The notes under the pieces were generated by a model. That model was not told the origin of the DNA, ran no database searches, and saw only the letters and a list, made by a program, of their open reading frames with translations. A stretch of 64,000 bases of DNA, taken from assembly GCA_019188255.1 (NCBI GenBank), contig JAETXT010000004.1, forward strand, positions 4,216,001 to 4,280,000. Reading direction: 5' to 3'. The stretch's first letter is position 1, and each line of letters begins with the position of its first letter. Source of the stretch: Verticillium longisporum. Taxonomy: Eukaryota > Ascomycota > Sordariomycetes > Glomerellales > Plectosphaerellaceae. Below, in pieces: positions 35,481 through 47,232 of this stretch. The position numbers were made by a program, and so were the translations under genes.

Positions 35481-35894
35481 ATGCCTCATTCCGTATACCT
35501 TGTGGAGTACGTTGGTTTTCACCTGGACCATCATGCCCTTTTCGTTGAAACAGGCGAAGAAGATGGATCAGGACAACTATTCCATGTCGTGGGGAACATT
35601 CAAAGTGGGATGAAATACCAAACAAAGCCAGCCCGCGCACCTGAAAAGTCTCCAGCATGTAAAGACAAGTCTTTTCTTGGTTGGATGGATGACGACGGAT
35701 ACTCTCGCCTCAAAGACATCTGCGTCAGTATATCGCCACCAAGAAAGCAGTTTCACGGCAGCAGACGACTATATCCAGGAGAGCCATTGCGACAATGTCA
35801 GGAATGGATTCGGGAAGTATTACAGGCTTTGAACGACATGCGTGTATTGCAAACGGCATCTGGCACGCTCGCACCACCGCGCACAGAGACATAA
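35481..35894 (+). CDS. Small fungal protein of unknown function (137 aa)
   Basis: Single exon. The sequence MPHSVYLVEYVGFHLDHHALFVE, then GQLFHVVGNIQSGMKYQ, and a C-terminal KQFHGSRRLYPGEPLRQCQEW resembles a family of short uncharacterised proteins I associate with Sordariomycetes and Eurotiomycetes accessory regions, in which an aromatic/His N-terminal strand set, a GNIQSGM motif and an RRLYPxEPLRRCQEW motif are conserved. No signal peptide or membrane segment. It lies between two solo LTRs, 1.5 kb and 0.3 kb away, and appears intact. Function unknown. Confidence 0.7.
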   Translation: MPHSVYLVEYVGFHLDHHALFVETGEEDGSGQLFHVVGNIQSGMKYQTKPARAPEKSPACKDKSFLGWMDDDGYSRLKDICVSISPPRKQFHGSRRLYPGEPLRQCQEWIREVLQALNDMRVLQTASGTLAPPRTET

Positions 35895-36223
35895 AGAACT
35901 CTGGTCAGTCCACGTAGTGGCTTGTTGCGAGAATATCAAGGGGGACTATGAACTTAGTGGTCAGATGCTGTCTTCGGACAAGGGTTGAGGGCTGTAAAGG
36001 AGTGAGGCATGGATCAGGAGATGTACCTAAGCCAAGGAAGACATCGTCAGAATCAAATACACTCTGGACGAGGTGATAACATGGCGACGCATATGTTGCT
36101 TGAATTTGAGGTTGGGTGCTTTCAACCGTTCTGTGATTTCAACAAATTGTCATCCCGGAGATCCAGAAACCAGTAGACAGATTCGGTCGACCCGGTGAAA
36201 TACCGTGTTGATTTCTGAATTAC

Positions 36224-36405
36224 TGTCAGGAGGCCCTGCGGAGCCATGGAACAGGGGGCTGGTCAGGGGCTAAGGGCTACGAGAGCGCGTATATAAGGGT
36301 TGCGGAGGGCCAGAATTCAGATGTGTCTATCCCCATACCTATTATCTATTGCCTGCGGACCTAGTGCGGAACACCTCTTCACTCTGCTCAAACCACGCTC
36401 TGACA
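36224..36405 (+). mobile_element. Solo LTR (copy 2), 9 bp from the APH gene stop codon
   Basis: 182 bp beginning TGTCAG and ending CTGACA; reverse-oriented homologue of 33740-33943, sharing blocks such as GGGCTAAGGG, GCGGAGGGCCAGAATTCAG and CCTCTTCACTCTGCTC. Flanks ATTAC (36219-36223) and ACTAC (36406-36410) look like a 5-bp target duplication with one C/T difference. TATATAAG at 36290-36297 would direct transcription to the right, into the 3' end of the minus-strand APH gene. Confidence 0.85.
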
Positions 36406-36414
36406 ACTACCCCC

Positions 36415-37290
36415 TTAAAACATACGGCCATGGAAATGCATTTCCATCCAGGCGTACTCATTGAGATACTCGTCCAATATCTGAGGAATCCAAGAATGCC
36501 AATCATCTATAAAAAAACTTGTGCTCATCGCAAGAGCATACTCGAAGTAGACTGGGTACCATCCTGCTAATTCCCAATCAATGATAACGACGGCCCCATC
36601 TTCGGCAATCATGATGTTTTTTCTTTGGAAGTCTCCATGAGTAAAGACGGAGGCTTGACTATCGAGTACTGTTGGGAAGACCCGTTCATAAAATTCGTGC
36701 ACTAGACGGCCAACTTCGCGGTCTTTCATCAGATGCCTAACGTCCTCAGCCATGGCATGAAGCAGCTGCTTCGCACTGTCAAATGGACCCATAGGTGGAC
36801 TGATCTCGTAGTGATCAACCGTCCACAACGCTGCGCTATGGGGAAACGGACGCTTTCCAATCGACCCGAAGTAGCCAGGCGAAGGGATTTGACGCAGTCG
36901 ATTCATATGATTTCGGAGCTCGCAAGCTATTCTGGCTTTCTCCTCTCGATCTAGAGAGCCCCAACAAGATGATAGAGCCTTACCCACAATATTCTCCATG
37001 ATAACATAATTAATAGGAAGCTTCTTGCCCTCAGGTTGGTAGGAGTAGATGGCGTAAACCGTGGGCAAAGAAGCAGGCACAAACTGCTTGACGTACAGCA
37101 TGTTTTCGCCCTCTATCGGATCCACAAGCGTCCCATATTTCACGATGAAGTGTGTTCCGATCCGGACGACGCGAACTCCGCTTCTTTCCATGAGAATCTC
37201 TTTCGAGGCAGCGATGTCTTCGAGGGTGGGTAGCGGCTCCGGAAGCAGTTCGGGGGCCGCAAAGTATGGAAGGGAAATGCAGGAATCCAT
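36415..37290 (-). CDS. APH-type phosphotransferase (aminoglycoside phosphotransferase/choline kinase fold)
   Basis: Single exon, 291 aa. Kinase-like motifs: an N-lobe RIGTHFIVKYG with the putative ATP-binding Lys, NYVIMENIVGKAL, the catalytic loop VFTHGDFQRKNIMI (HGDxxxxN) and the metal-binding VVIIDWELAGWYPVYFEY (IDWE). This is the pattern of fungal PF01636 proteins, which phosphorylate small molecules or protein-kinase-like substrates that are mostly unknown. The gene is complete; its stop codon at 36415-36417 is only 4 bases from the duplication next to a solo LTR, so its 3' untranslated region is made of LTR sequence. Confidence 0.88.
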   Translation of the reverse strand: MDSCISLPYFAAPELLPEPLPTLEDIAASKEILMERSGVRVVRIGTHFIVKYGTLVDPIEGENMLYVKQFVPASLPTVYAIYSYQPEGKKLPINYVIMENIVGKALSSCWGSLDREEKARIACELRNHMNRLRQIPSPGYFGSIGKRPFPHSAALWTVDHYEISPPMGPFDSAKQLLHAMAEDVRHLMKDREVGRLVHEFYERVFPTVLDSQASVFTHGDFQRKNIMIAEDGAVVIIDWELAGWYPVYFEYALAMSTSFFIDDWHSWIPQILDEYLNEYAWMEMHFHGRMF

Positions 37291-38849
37291 TTTTTGTAGG
37301 TTCCTGAATGAATTGGAAACTGAAGAAGGTGGTTTCTTTGGGAGGCTTTATGGTCTTTTGCCGGTTCGTAATGGCCTTGTTTCTTTACTTGTGTTGTTGT
37401 AGGTTGTATGGGTGCTTGTTGCGAAGGCTGGATGTCTTCAGGTAGGGTGCTTGTTGCTGGTTATGATCCTTTGTGAATCTTCTCGATTTGGTCTTCCTAT
37501 GGCAGCAGCTGTCTAGATCTTATATATCTAGAAATTGTAATCTTGCACATGGTCAAGTGGGCATATACGTAGGGTGTGTATCTCATGACAAGACTGTTGT
37601 TTCTGTCAGCATATGAAAAACACAGCATGAACTAGGAACATACCACACATAATCCGACAAGCTTCACAGCCAAGGCGTCTGCTAGTGTACAGTGAGGCAC
37701 TGACTTCAACACAAAGAGCCTCCTTGCCTCTGCTATTGCTGTGCACATCAAAGAGCATGTTATACAACGCCTTGCATCTTTTTCAGTATTCTAGTCAGTC
37801 TATCTGAGATGATCAAACAGCTTGGTAGCGAGTCAACAGAGCATTTGGGAACAGGGTATACAATCGTCAAGGTCTTCTTGAACTCTATGATTATAAAGAC
37901 ACTGATCACGAACAAAGTATTAATCAAGGCAGGTGTCCGCTAGAGATTAGCAAGAATGGCAGCGGTGTGCTATTCTAGCCACTCATGAAAGAATAAAACT
38001 ATCACGAGGATGTAGCACAAATATGTCTTGTGTGCGAGATTTGACACCCTCGAATGAAAACTGCTTTGTCACATTCAACTTTTCTTTTGGCCGATAAGAA
38101 GGACTCGAGACAAAGCATTTGGAGCCCTTTGATTAACCGAATTGATTGCACGCAGCTCTGATCTTGTCTTAGCCAATTGGATGCATCAAGTCAACGCGCT
38201 AACGCACAAATTAGGTATAACGAGCAGTTAACAGATACTCACCAACATCCAGGACGCTTTAACAATAACCAGTGGTACCGTATCATAGGTCTACGACATC
38301 CCTTGCTTTCCGCACGGGAGCTGAGATGATATACCATGACGAGCAGGCTACGGAAGACTACCGTTCCGATTCTACACCCCAGCGTTGAGACCTTCAACAA
38401 GACGGGACGTACTTAAGTTTAACGCCGACAGCGTTTGTTCATCTGTCGCAACTTGGATGAATATAGCTTAGAGCCTCAAAAAGGACAGCATGATTCTCTT
38501 AAAAGTTCCGCAATAGAAAACCTCGAAACTTCCATCCTTGGCTATTGAAAACCGTGCTGAGACTTGTGTAGTGGAAAGCCAAGGAAAGCCCGGCTTCAAA
38601 TCCAGGGGGGCAAATCACAATACAGGGTAGAGATGCTGAGCCAGGTACCTCTCCGGGCGTCCACAACCGTGGCATGTTAACGTCTATTGCTCGTTCTTCT
38701 CTGTTGAGTCAGCGAACACGGAGACATTTGTTATGAGAGTACTAAGTGAATTTGCAGTGTCCTTGAACGCAACGTAAAAAGCTAAGTAAACCTAGCAAAC
38801 CCTCAAACTGTCAATCTTCCTTTCTACGTGAATCTTGCACCAGTGCATC
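37291..38849. other. Long AT-richer intergenic region, no gene seen
   Basis: 1.56 kb with lower GC than the genes but not RIP-like (all dinucleotides are present). No open frame with recognisable motifs. Confidence 0.4.
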
Positions 38850-40701
38850 TCAATCAATCGTGACTCGTACACCCTTGCTGCTCTCCTTTGTGCATGGCAC
38901 AAACATGTCGTGATCATACAGGATATCGACCTCCGTTGTCTCGTACAGCTTCATGTGGGGGAGAACCCGCAGTACGAGGGCGGAAAGGGAAAGATTGAGC
39001 TCGCAAAGGGCCAAGCTACACGTCATTAGCGTGGAGTCCAGTCGTAGTCAAGGGGAAGGTATGTAGTATACTCACTTCATGCCTAGGCAGGCACGGCTTC
39101 CCTTCGAAAAGGTCAGCATGCCGCGCTCAACGTCCTTTCTGCGTTGGTTATTCTCGTCGAGCCAGCGCTCAGGGGAGAAAGTCTCTGAATCAGGGAACAC
39201 TGTCTCATCATGATGCGCGATGGCGGCCGACATGCCGACAGCGTATCCTTGGGGTATCACGTATTCGACAGGACGCTTATTGAATTCACCACGATAGACT
39301 AGGTTCTCTTCTGTAGCGATACGAGCAGTGCGGGCAGACACGCCGTATGAGAGACGGAGACCCTCCTGAAGGACGGCACCCAGGTACGGTAGCTTCTCGA
39401 GAACGGTCCACGAGGGAAGCTCTTTGGAGTTCTCAATGTTGGCGTTGAGCTCAGCCGTCAGCCTGGCGAGGAGTCCAGGCTTGGTCAGGAGGTGGTAGGT
39501 GATGATGGAGAGAGCCCAGCTCGTGGTCTCTGTACCGGCGCCGACGACGGCGGTTGCCTCGTCCGATAGCCGCTGCGGCTGCTTCTCATGAGCCTGAAGG
39601 TCGGACTCGAGCAGTGAGCCAAAGACCGTAGGGCGGTCGTGGATGATACCAGCATCCATCTCGGCCTTTGTCTTCTTGATTTGGTTGGGAATGTCAATTT
39701 GCAGCGTCTGGATGAAGAGAGCAATATCGGCAGGCAGATAGTTGACGAACCTAGGCAACTCATGCATTAACCTCTATGACACAACACAATCATCACAATT
39801 CAGGTGCGTGGAAATGCTTACCACTTTCCGGTAACAGCTAATACTTTCAGAAAAGGGAAAAAGCGGAACATGAAAACGGGCTTCAGGATTGACGCCGTTG
39901 GCTCCCGGAAGTTAGGGTACCACCCTTCCTGGGCCAGGAAGCCGAAGCCGTCACCAAAGCAGTAGCCCGAAATGGCATCGGCAGTAAAGCAACTGTACGC
40001 CATGGTGATGTCGAACCCGTGCTTCTTGCCAGACTGAGCGAGCAGCTTGTCGCAAAGCTTCTGAACTTGGGCCTGTATGTCACCTTCCAGTCGAGCGATC
40101 ATGCTGCGACTGAAGAACTTGGCCAGGGGGATACGGCGCAGACGGTGCACATCGTGATCAACTGTGCCGAAGCCAGCTTGTCCGAGCCTGCAATGATCAG
40201 CCGCGGTGTCTCGAACGTATGCTCCTCACAAAGACGGCAGCACATACGCTGAGCCATTGATCTGATGGACAGGCTTGTCCCTCTTACGCCCCGCTACAGC
40301 GTAAATATCGTCGGCAAAGTTGGCATCGTTGCAGTGCACTTCATTAGGGTTGATTCGAACGATTGGGCCTCAACTTTGTGGTTAGCTTGGTAGTCTTTGC
40401 GCTTTGATCCCGTCTTCAGGCCATATTCCAAGGCTTCCATCCGTCCTCGCTAGAACCACTCACCATACTGTTCGTGCATCCGCCTAATCTGATTCGTATA
40501 GCGTCCGAATAGTACAACGTCATGGTAGAATTCTGGTAGGTAAGTGGCTGCCGCTAATTTAGGGCCCGGAACGTGGCTCAGGGGGTGGAGAGGCGAGACA
40601 TTGTGGGCAGCCTCAAGCAGCTTGTACACTAGCCAGACACCAGCCAAGACCAGCGCCGTCTTAGCCGTGAAGAAGGAAACCAAAGGCTCGGGAGGCGACA
40701 T
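38850..40701 (-). CDS. Cytochrome P450 monooxygenase
   Basis: Five exons (40464-40701, 40248-40368, 39822-40187, 39076-39771, 38850-39015) joined by GT..AG introns give 528 aa. Start at [11 protein letters not shown] (40701), followed by a membrane anchor [17 protein letters not shown] and the hinge [15 protein letters not shown]. Motifs: substrate-recognition/C-helix [21 protein letters not shown]-helix [12 protein letters not shown], ExxR as [12 protein letters not shown], and the heme loop [18 protein letters not shown] with the axial Cys, rebuilt over the last intron. The C-terminus is complete (GVRVTID). This is the CYP layout of fungal secondary-metabolism class II enzymes (CYP58/68-like trichodiene-oxygenase type region, family not fixed). 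No terpene synthase or PKS lies within the window, so its substrate is unknown. It looks intact. Confidence 0.93.
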
Positions 40702-41545
40702 GTCTTTTTGTTGGCTGGTTGTATGACAGCAGCCGTTTGTTCCAGGAAGAGTGTCGAGGGGAAGGTTAGCATCCATAAGGGTAGTATTATGACAGACATG
40801 TCGGCGATAAGTATCAACGCAAAAGGCCAACGTCAGGGGTAAACCAACCACCACCATCAAGTCCGCGGCAGCAAAAACCAGGTTGGCAGCAAACTTGATC
40901 TGGGCAGTCGGCCGGTTATCCCGCTTACAGACGAAAAGACCGAAATTTGCCAGGAGGTGTTGGCAGAATGGCCACTTCTGCCCACACTTTGTGGAGACGA
41001 AGCAGGACGCAGGTAAGACTATCCGCAGCGTTTCTGCCCACTTGACTTCTGCAATCCCTGGAGGAGGAGTAGTTAATGGTTGTCATATGTAGGGGTTCGG
41101 CCGTACCTCACACACACTAGGGTCTCCGGCTTGGGATCCCGGTCGGGACTCGCGCTCTTGGGACTCCGCTTTGCGTGAAGCCCACCCCGAGTTGTTGCCT
41201 CTGGTGCCAATGACATCCTGGCTATTTGCGCCCCTGATGCGCCATGCAGCGCCTCCTGAATGGCTGGATCGTGGAGAACTTGGCTGCCAACTCCACGGCG
41301 CCACGAGGAAAAAATCGAGATTGTGTGGGCATCAGTCGGAATTACGAGTCAAGCCCCAGCAATGCACGTCAAGGCCCCTGTTTCCGGGTCTGGGCCCCTG
41401 TTCTAGACGTCAAGTCTGAGCTTCAAGAGGCTGACGCTGGTTAGGAAGTGCTTTTTAATATTGGAACGTCCGTCCTCGATATGGAAATCTGCGGACTCGT
41501 AATGAGAGATTGTGTCGACTACCTTCTACATCGACGACAATCTAC
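40702..41545. other. Divergent intergenic region between P450 and PTH11-like receptor genes
   Basis: 844 bp between divergent start codons. An open frame continues upstream of the P450 start with another Met at 40773, but the chosen start gives the normal membrane anchor position. No separate gene seen. Confidence 0.45.
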
Positions 41546-42888
41546 ATGATGGACGCCGCAAACCCTGTCGATCCGAACTTGCGCAGCTTGACGCCAGTTC
41601 ATCTGCCGCTGGCCATCATTGTCGTCTCGAGCATCTTTCTGTTTCTGTCGATTATTGCGGTCGGCCTCCGAACTTATGTGCGGATCACCGATCGTGTGTT
41701 TGGCCTCGACGATGGCCTCATGGCAGCCGGAGCGGTACGAACAACATCTCGACGAGAGGAGGACAAGGGCTGTGGACTGACAAGACGGCAATAGGTAATT
41801 TATACGGCAGTGGTAGGGCTGGCAATCTACGCCTGCACCGTCGGCATTGGCACACGGCAGGAGAAATTGAACGCCTGGATGGCTGAGGAGGCGATGAAGT
41901 TCTACATCATTTGGATCCTGACATATGTCTGGGCTCTGGCTATCGTCAAGTCATCCATCTGCGTTACTATCCAGCGCATTGCAGACACGCAGAGAATCAT
42001 GCGCATATCAGTCTGGATCCTTCTCGCCATCACCTGGGCATCTTTCCTCGTCACATTTGTCGGCGTACTGCTATACTGCCGCCCCGTCGAGGCCGTTTGG
42101 CAGCCGGCGCTCATTCTCAGCGGCGAGGCGAAGTGCGCGCCGGTCGAGACGTTCATCGCCCTGGGCCACGTTGCCACGAGCACGACCATCGTTACCGACT
42201 TGGCCCTCGCTGTGCTGCCGGCCGTCATGCTGTGGAAGTCGCAGATGAAGACCCAAACCAAGCTGCAAGTATTCGGCCTGCTATCGTTTGCGTCACTGTG
42301 AGTACCATGGCCTTTTTGTTGTCGGGACACTCGTTAATCGTGGAATGCGCAGCGCGTCGATCATCACGATGGTCCGTATTCCCTACGTCAACCGCTTCCG
42401 CGTGCCTGTCGATCTACAGTGTAAGAAGGCTTCCGAACCAGCCAGCAAGCGACTCTTTACTAATATACTGCTCAGTCTGGGTCGGCCACACGGTTCTCTG
42501 CTCCAACATCGAAACGGGCATCGGCTGCGTCGCCTCGTCGATCCCGTCACTGCGCCGCCTGATCATGCGTCGCCGCGGCCTCGAAGACTCGACACAACAC
42601 TCGGGCCGCGCCACGGCTGGCGACGTCTCCCTCTTTACATTCGGCAACAGCAAAAAGACGCCCGGCGCAAGCCGTGACCGATTTCGCAACCCTACGGATG
42701 TGGGATTTAGCCTGACGACGGTACAGGGACTCGGCGACGACAACTGGGAGAGGCTGCAGGACGGTGACTCGGACAAGGGGGACCTGCTGAGCGCGGACCG
42801 CGAGGGCGCCAAGGGCATCCGCGCGCATTACACGTATGCCGTTGAGTACGATCAGTCGCCGCCGTCGCTGGGGCAGGGGTTACGTTGA
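41546..42888 (+). CDS. PTH11-like integral membrane protein (fungal rhodopsin-like domain)
   Basis: Four exons (41546-41734, 41795-42297, 42353-42420, 42476-42888), 390 aa. The N-terminus MMDAANPVDPNLRSLTPVHL precedes about seven membrane segments (AIIVVSSIFLFLSIIAVGL; DGLMAAGAVIYTAVVGLAI; FYIIWILTYVWALAIVKSSI; WILLAITWASFLVTFVGVLL; HVATSTTIVTDLALAVLPAVML; LQVFGLLSFASLASIITMV; FWVGHTVLCSNIETGIGCVASSI). Family marks: GLRTYVRITDRVFGLDD after TM1, CRPVEAVW, CAPVETFIALG, and KLQVFGLLSFASL then VGxxVLCSNIETGIG. Such proteins are putative G-protein-coupled or scaffold receptors in surface sensing. The cytosolic tail is rich in Ser/Asp. Complete and intact. Confidence 0.9.
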
Positions 42889-43769
42889 GCATGGCAGGGT
42901 GTTTCACGAGAGGGATGCTCCCCGGCAATGGGCGCAAGTTGTATACGATCAGACGATAGCGAATTTGTAGAATTGGCGTGTTTCGACGCCGGGATGCTGA
43001 TTACTATTTCTCCCTCTCCCCTTCGAGGTTGACATGCCGTCCGTCACCCTGCTTGATGAAAGCGTTGTCATGGGTCGTTCAGGGTAAGGAATCGTGAACA
43101 GGGGGCCTGAATCAGGACAATGGCCCCCCTTCTGGAACCAGGGTAGGATCGGGATCTCTGATACGGTGATCGGCAGTGGACTTTTGCCCGACGTTGCAAC
43201 CCGCAACTCGTGTCGAATTCCGGGTTAAACCCCGAAGGAGACTGAGTGCTGCGCACAGCTTTTCCATCGCGATCGCTAGTAGATTGAAATCTCGTGGGAG
43301 AAAATCTCGGGCAGGGTTTTTGAAGCAATCCCCGGAACTCGGGCGCTGGAAGACGGAGGATGCCGAATCCCGGAACGCACGGGAAACGTTTGCTTCCTCG
43401 ACGCCGTCTCTTCCAAAGATTGGAAAATGTGACGTGGATGGAGTCAGATCCTCACCATCATCGTTCGAGTTACATCGTGGCAAAAACGGCACCCACAATG
43501 AAAATTCTGGCCAGACAAACATTCGGGACACTGTCGCTCAAAATCTCACTCCCGTGGCAAATGATCATCATACTGACAAAACTACATGACACGACCAGCA
43601 CGACAAACAATCGTGCCGAAATGTAACCACACGACACACAACAGCAATTGTACGAAGCGCATCAGAAAGCACAATGTGGCGAAACATGATTCACGATCCT
43701 CTCATTAGGGTATCAGGAGGCAACGTCCAAGACCGCAACGGAACCCGCACTTAAAACACATGGCCTCCC
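42889..43769. other. Convergent intergenic region, no gene seen
   Basis: 881 bp between the 3' ends of the PTH11-like and MFS genes. No supported coding region; the MFS stop codon is at 43770-43772. Confidence 0.4.
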
Positions 43770-45343
43770 TCACAGGAGATATCGGTACTCAGGCGACATG
43801 TCACCCAGCTCCGTCTTCTCCTCCTCGGTCAGCACAGTCTGGCCTGCCGTCTTGTTCCTCGCCCGATTGGCTGCGTGGCATGCGATGCCGTAGACGACGC
43901 AGGCTAAGATGCTCAGCGCAGTAAACGCGATACATATGCTGTAGCCGGTGATGTACTTGGGGGCGTCCTTCTGCAGAAACGCGTAGACGGCAATAATGCC
44001 ACCAATATTGCCGAAACCAACCTGCCAAGCGCTGCCGACGGCACGTCGATGATGGCCGCCGAGGTTCATGTTGAACCAGCAAACAATGATGGGCATGGCC
44101 GTGTAGGCACCCATGGCAACGAGAAAGAGGGCGGCATACTGCAGCTTCGTGTTGTCGTGCACGCCAATGAGGATGCCAAAGCCGGCAATGGCAATGCAGA
44201 TGGCGAGCACGGCAAAGGCGAAGCGATGGCGGAGGCGATCGGACACGGTGGCGACAGCCATGGAGAAGCCAAAGGCCACGACCCAGGGTGGCACGCTGTG
44301 CAACTGTGTCTGGATTGCGTCGTAGCCGTATGTGCGGATGATGCTGGGCGCGAAATAGGCGTACCCGTAAGCGGGGACGATGAGACCAAAGTACATGAAG
44401 CCGCCGACGATGACCTTGTAGTCCTTGAAGACCCGTCCGACGTCGCGTAGGGTGATGCTGCGATCATGAGCGGCGGCGCCCTGGTCGATGCGGAGGCGGG
44501 CAGAGATAAACTCGCGCTCGTCCGTCTTGAGCCACTTGACATCCTCGGGAAAGTCGGGCAGCCAGAAGTAGAAGAAGAGGCTGACGAAGACGGTGAGGCC
44601 GCCCTCGAGGATGAAAATCCAGCGCCAGCCGGGGAAGCCGCGCAGACCGTCGATTTTGCCAATGGGGGCGGGGAGGAGACCGCCAAGCGCACCGGCGAGG
44701 GACGTGGAGTAGAAGAAGAAGGATTAGCGCTTCTGGGCCACGTGACGACGGTACCACATGCCGATGAGGTAGAAGGCACCGGGGAACATGCCCGTCTCAA
44801 AGACGCCGAGGAAGAAGCGAGTCGTGATGAGGCCGGCGTAGTTCTGGACGAAGCCCTGAAGGAGGGTCACGAGCCCAAAACCGAACATGTTGATGCTGAG
44901 CCAGACATGGGGGCGAAACTTTTTCAGCAAAATGTTGGAAGGAATCTCGAGTAGGATGTAGGGCACGAAGAAGACGACGAGCGCATTGTTGTAGAGGTTG
45001 CCGTCGAGTTCTAGCTCTTCCGCCAGACCAAAGACTTTGGCATTGGCAATGTTGACGCGGTCTGCGCGCAATTCGGTCAGTCCAGGAAGTATCAAACGGC
45101 GACGCGTGAAGACATACCGAGGAAAGCGAGCAGATACATGACACAGAGGAAAGGCAGGACGTGAAGGTCGATTTTGGTCAGGAGTTTGCGCTCAGTTGTG
45201 TGGGCCGGACACTGGATACTGGCGTCGGCGATGCGCGCCGGCGAGGGCTGCTCGGGATCGAAGCCATTGCCGGCCTTGAGGGAGCCGGCGATTGACTCTT
45301 CACGATCATCGCGTCGATGCTGCGTTCGCGGTTCTTCCTGCAT
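43770..45343 (-). CDS. MFS transporter of the anion:cation symporter (Dal5/allantoate-permease-like) family with an in-frame stop
   Basis: Two exons, 45118-45343 and 43770-45061 (56-nt intron), 505 codons. The join AFL-DRVNIANAKVFGL restores the TM1/loop signature of this family (LDRxNIGNA). Other marks: LPFLCVMYLLAF, LVVFFVPYILLEIPSNILLKKFRP, FLGVFETGMFPG, GWRWIFILEGGLTVF, and a C-terminal half with NMNLGGHHRRAVGSAWQVGFGNIGGIIAVY. One lesion: TAA at 44724-44726 between VAQKR and SFFFYSTSLAGALGG, where family members have Tyr or Phe; frame is kept on both sides. A single change from TAC or TAT explains it. Everything else is conserved, so the gene is either very recently inactivated or the base is wrong. 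Typical substrates are carboxylates, allantoate, nicotinate or similar. Confidence 0.85.
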
Positions 45344-47232
45344 CGTGACGTGTCGGGAAACGAGCGAGACGTCTCGGTATTGACCAGATGTGGTGGAGAG
45401 GAGTCAACGCGACAAAGAGACACGCCGTGCCTGTCTTTAGTCCTTCGGTTTGTCTTACTATCTCTCAAGGTCTCACATCTGCCCTCAAGGTAGTGTCAGG
45501 GCGGCGATGGCTCCTTTTTATCTTTTCCGCCTGCACCAAATGCTTGAGCGCATCCCTTCCCCTCTCCCCTCTCGACCATTGACGGCTAAAGCTTGACTCA
45601 CAACTTGACCGGCGTGAGCGCGCCGAAGTCGGTCGCTTGGGACCAAAAATGTGACGATCATCGTCGTCCCACATGGTGACACGAGGTGGCAGGGGGGGAA
45701 AAGATCGTCGTCCGTTCGGGACCAACCCCGCGTTTTGGCCTTGTGTCGTCGCCGTCATGGACGGACAGCAAAGGCTCTAGATCTGCCGGATTTCCAGCCG
45801 CCGACGCCGCCTGATGAAAGGGTGCAGATGCATGGCCTGAACTTGCTCGCCTCGCCTGGCTTCTAGCCGCAGTAGGGAGGCGTGATGTGACATGCTGGTG
45901 GACGTTGGCATTGATGTGGTGGAGATCACCGCGGCCTCCCGCGCGATTCCCTCCGGATTTTGACGAGAGGGCTGCATCCATCCTGTAGACTACGAGTGCT
46001 GGCGCCTCCCAGAAGGGAAGGTCATGCAGGGCGTGGGTTACTCTCTAACAAGAATTGAAATGCGACGCTATAATTCAGGTGTTTAGCGAACGGCGAACGG
46101 CGGGGGGCCATGAGGGTAGACTTGTATGTCCATCTCAACTTGCCTATGTCAAGCGACATATGTGCTGGTAGTTGGTACGAAATTATGGATGAGAAACGCT
46201 TGCGATTCCTCTTGGGAGAGACCTGAGCTCCCTCCAGATACGTTGATCATAGGGCTGCAAGCCGCCAGGCAATGGTCAAAACCCCCATGGTTTGCCTCTG
46301 AACCGCAGGCTCCATCTCCCGCTACCGCTACCGCTACCACTGCACGGTCTCCCGCGAGGTGGGCGATTCCCACTAGAGGCCCTGAAAGAACATGGGACAG
46401 TATTGCTGGTGCTATTGCCAGAACGCAATCAATGCCGCCTGTAAGCGGGTTTACCGAGGTGATCAAGGCTCAGGTCTCACTCTCACGATCTAGGCGCAAG
46501 AATATTGATACACAGGTGAAAATATTGACTTCAAGACCGAGAATGGCGCCAAGTCTTTGGGCGCCCAATCGTGCCCCTCCCCAGGAGCCAGATCCCTGAA
46601 AAGAGGCGCCAAACTCTTGGATAGTCGGGGAGCCGCATGCGGAACCCAACCGCTGGCGGACTTCCACGGCGGAATCTTTCTGCTGTTTTGTGGCATCCGG
46701 GCGGCCGAAGGTTCGTTTGGCAACCATCGCAGCACAGCACACTCAGAGGGCTGAGGGCTGGAGTGGTGATCCTTGGCAAGGTTTTCCGCCATGTGGATTA
46801 GCCTTGGAGCGCCCTACGTGCCGCCCCTGCGAGGGGTTCCCCACAGATGGCCATGCTTAGTCGCCTCTGATCTTTGCCTCGGTTTGATTTGTGAGCATGA
46901 GGGTTGATCTGCTGTTTGACTTTGTGCCGTCTGTAGCCTCTGGTAAGATGACTACCCTCGATCATCAATGGCTTGGGCTCTGATCTTGGTCATCGTGGCG
47001 GTCAACATTACGCCGACTCGTCTGAGCAGAACATACACACGTCAATTTCAGTCGAGGATTTGTCATACTCAGAAACAGCAACCTTTCGCTCAAGAAAATT
47101 CCTATGTCCAGGCCATTTTTGACTGCGTCGTCATTGGGACACATGCTTCTCATATCTTGATAAAGCCAACCACATCACAGCCAGAGCCGCCGTTCATGTC
47201 CTGTTCGCTTCTGGACATCCACTGACCGATGA
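45344..47232. other. Long intergenic region, no gene seen
   Basis: 1.9 kb. An open frame on the plus strand at 46126-46599 is proline- and arginine-rich with a GCTACC simple repeat (46320-46337) and no motif; I do not count it as a gene. Confidence 0.4.

Noticed and set aside
33740..36405. One composite transposon with the two LTRs as terminal inverted repeats
   Set aside because: Each LTR has its own flanking 5-bp duplication and complete TG...CA ends, which fits two separate insertions better.
46126..46599. 157-codon open frame on the plus strand
   Set aside because: Low-complexity Pro/Arg/Thr content from a simple repeat and no recognisable motif; no intron or neighbouring support.
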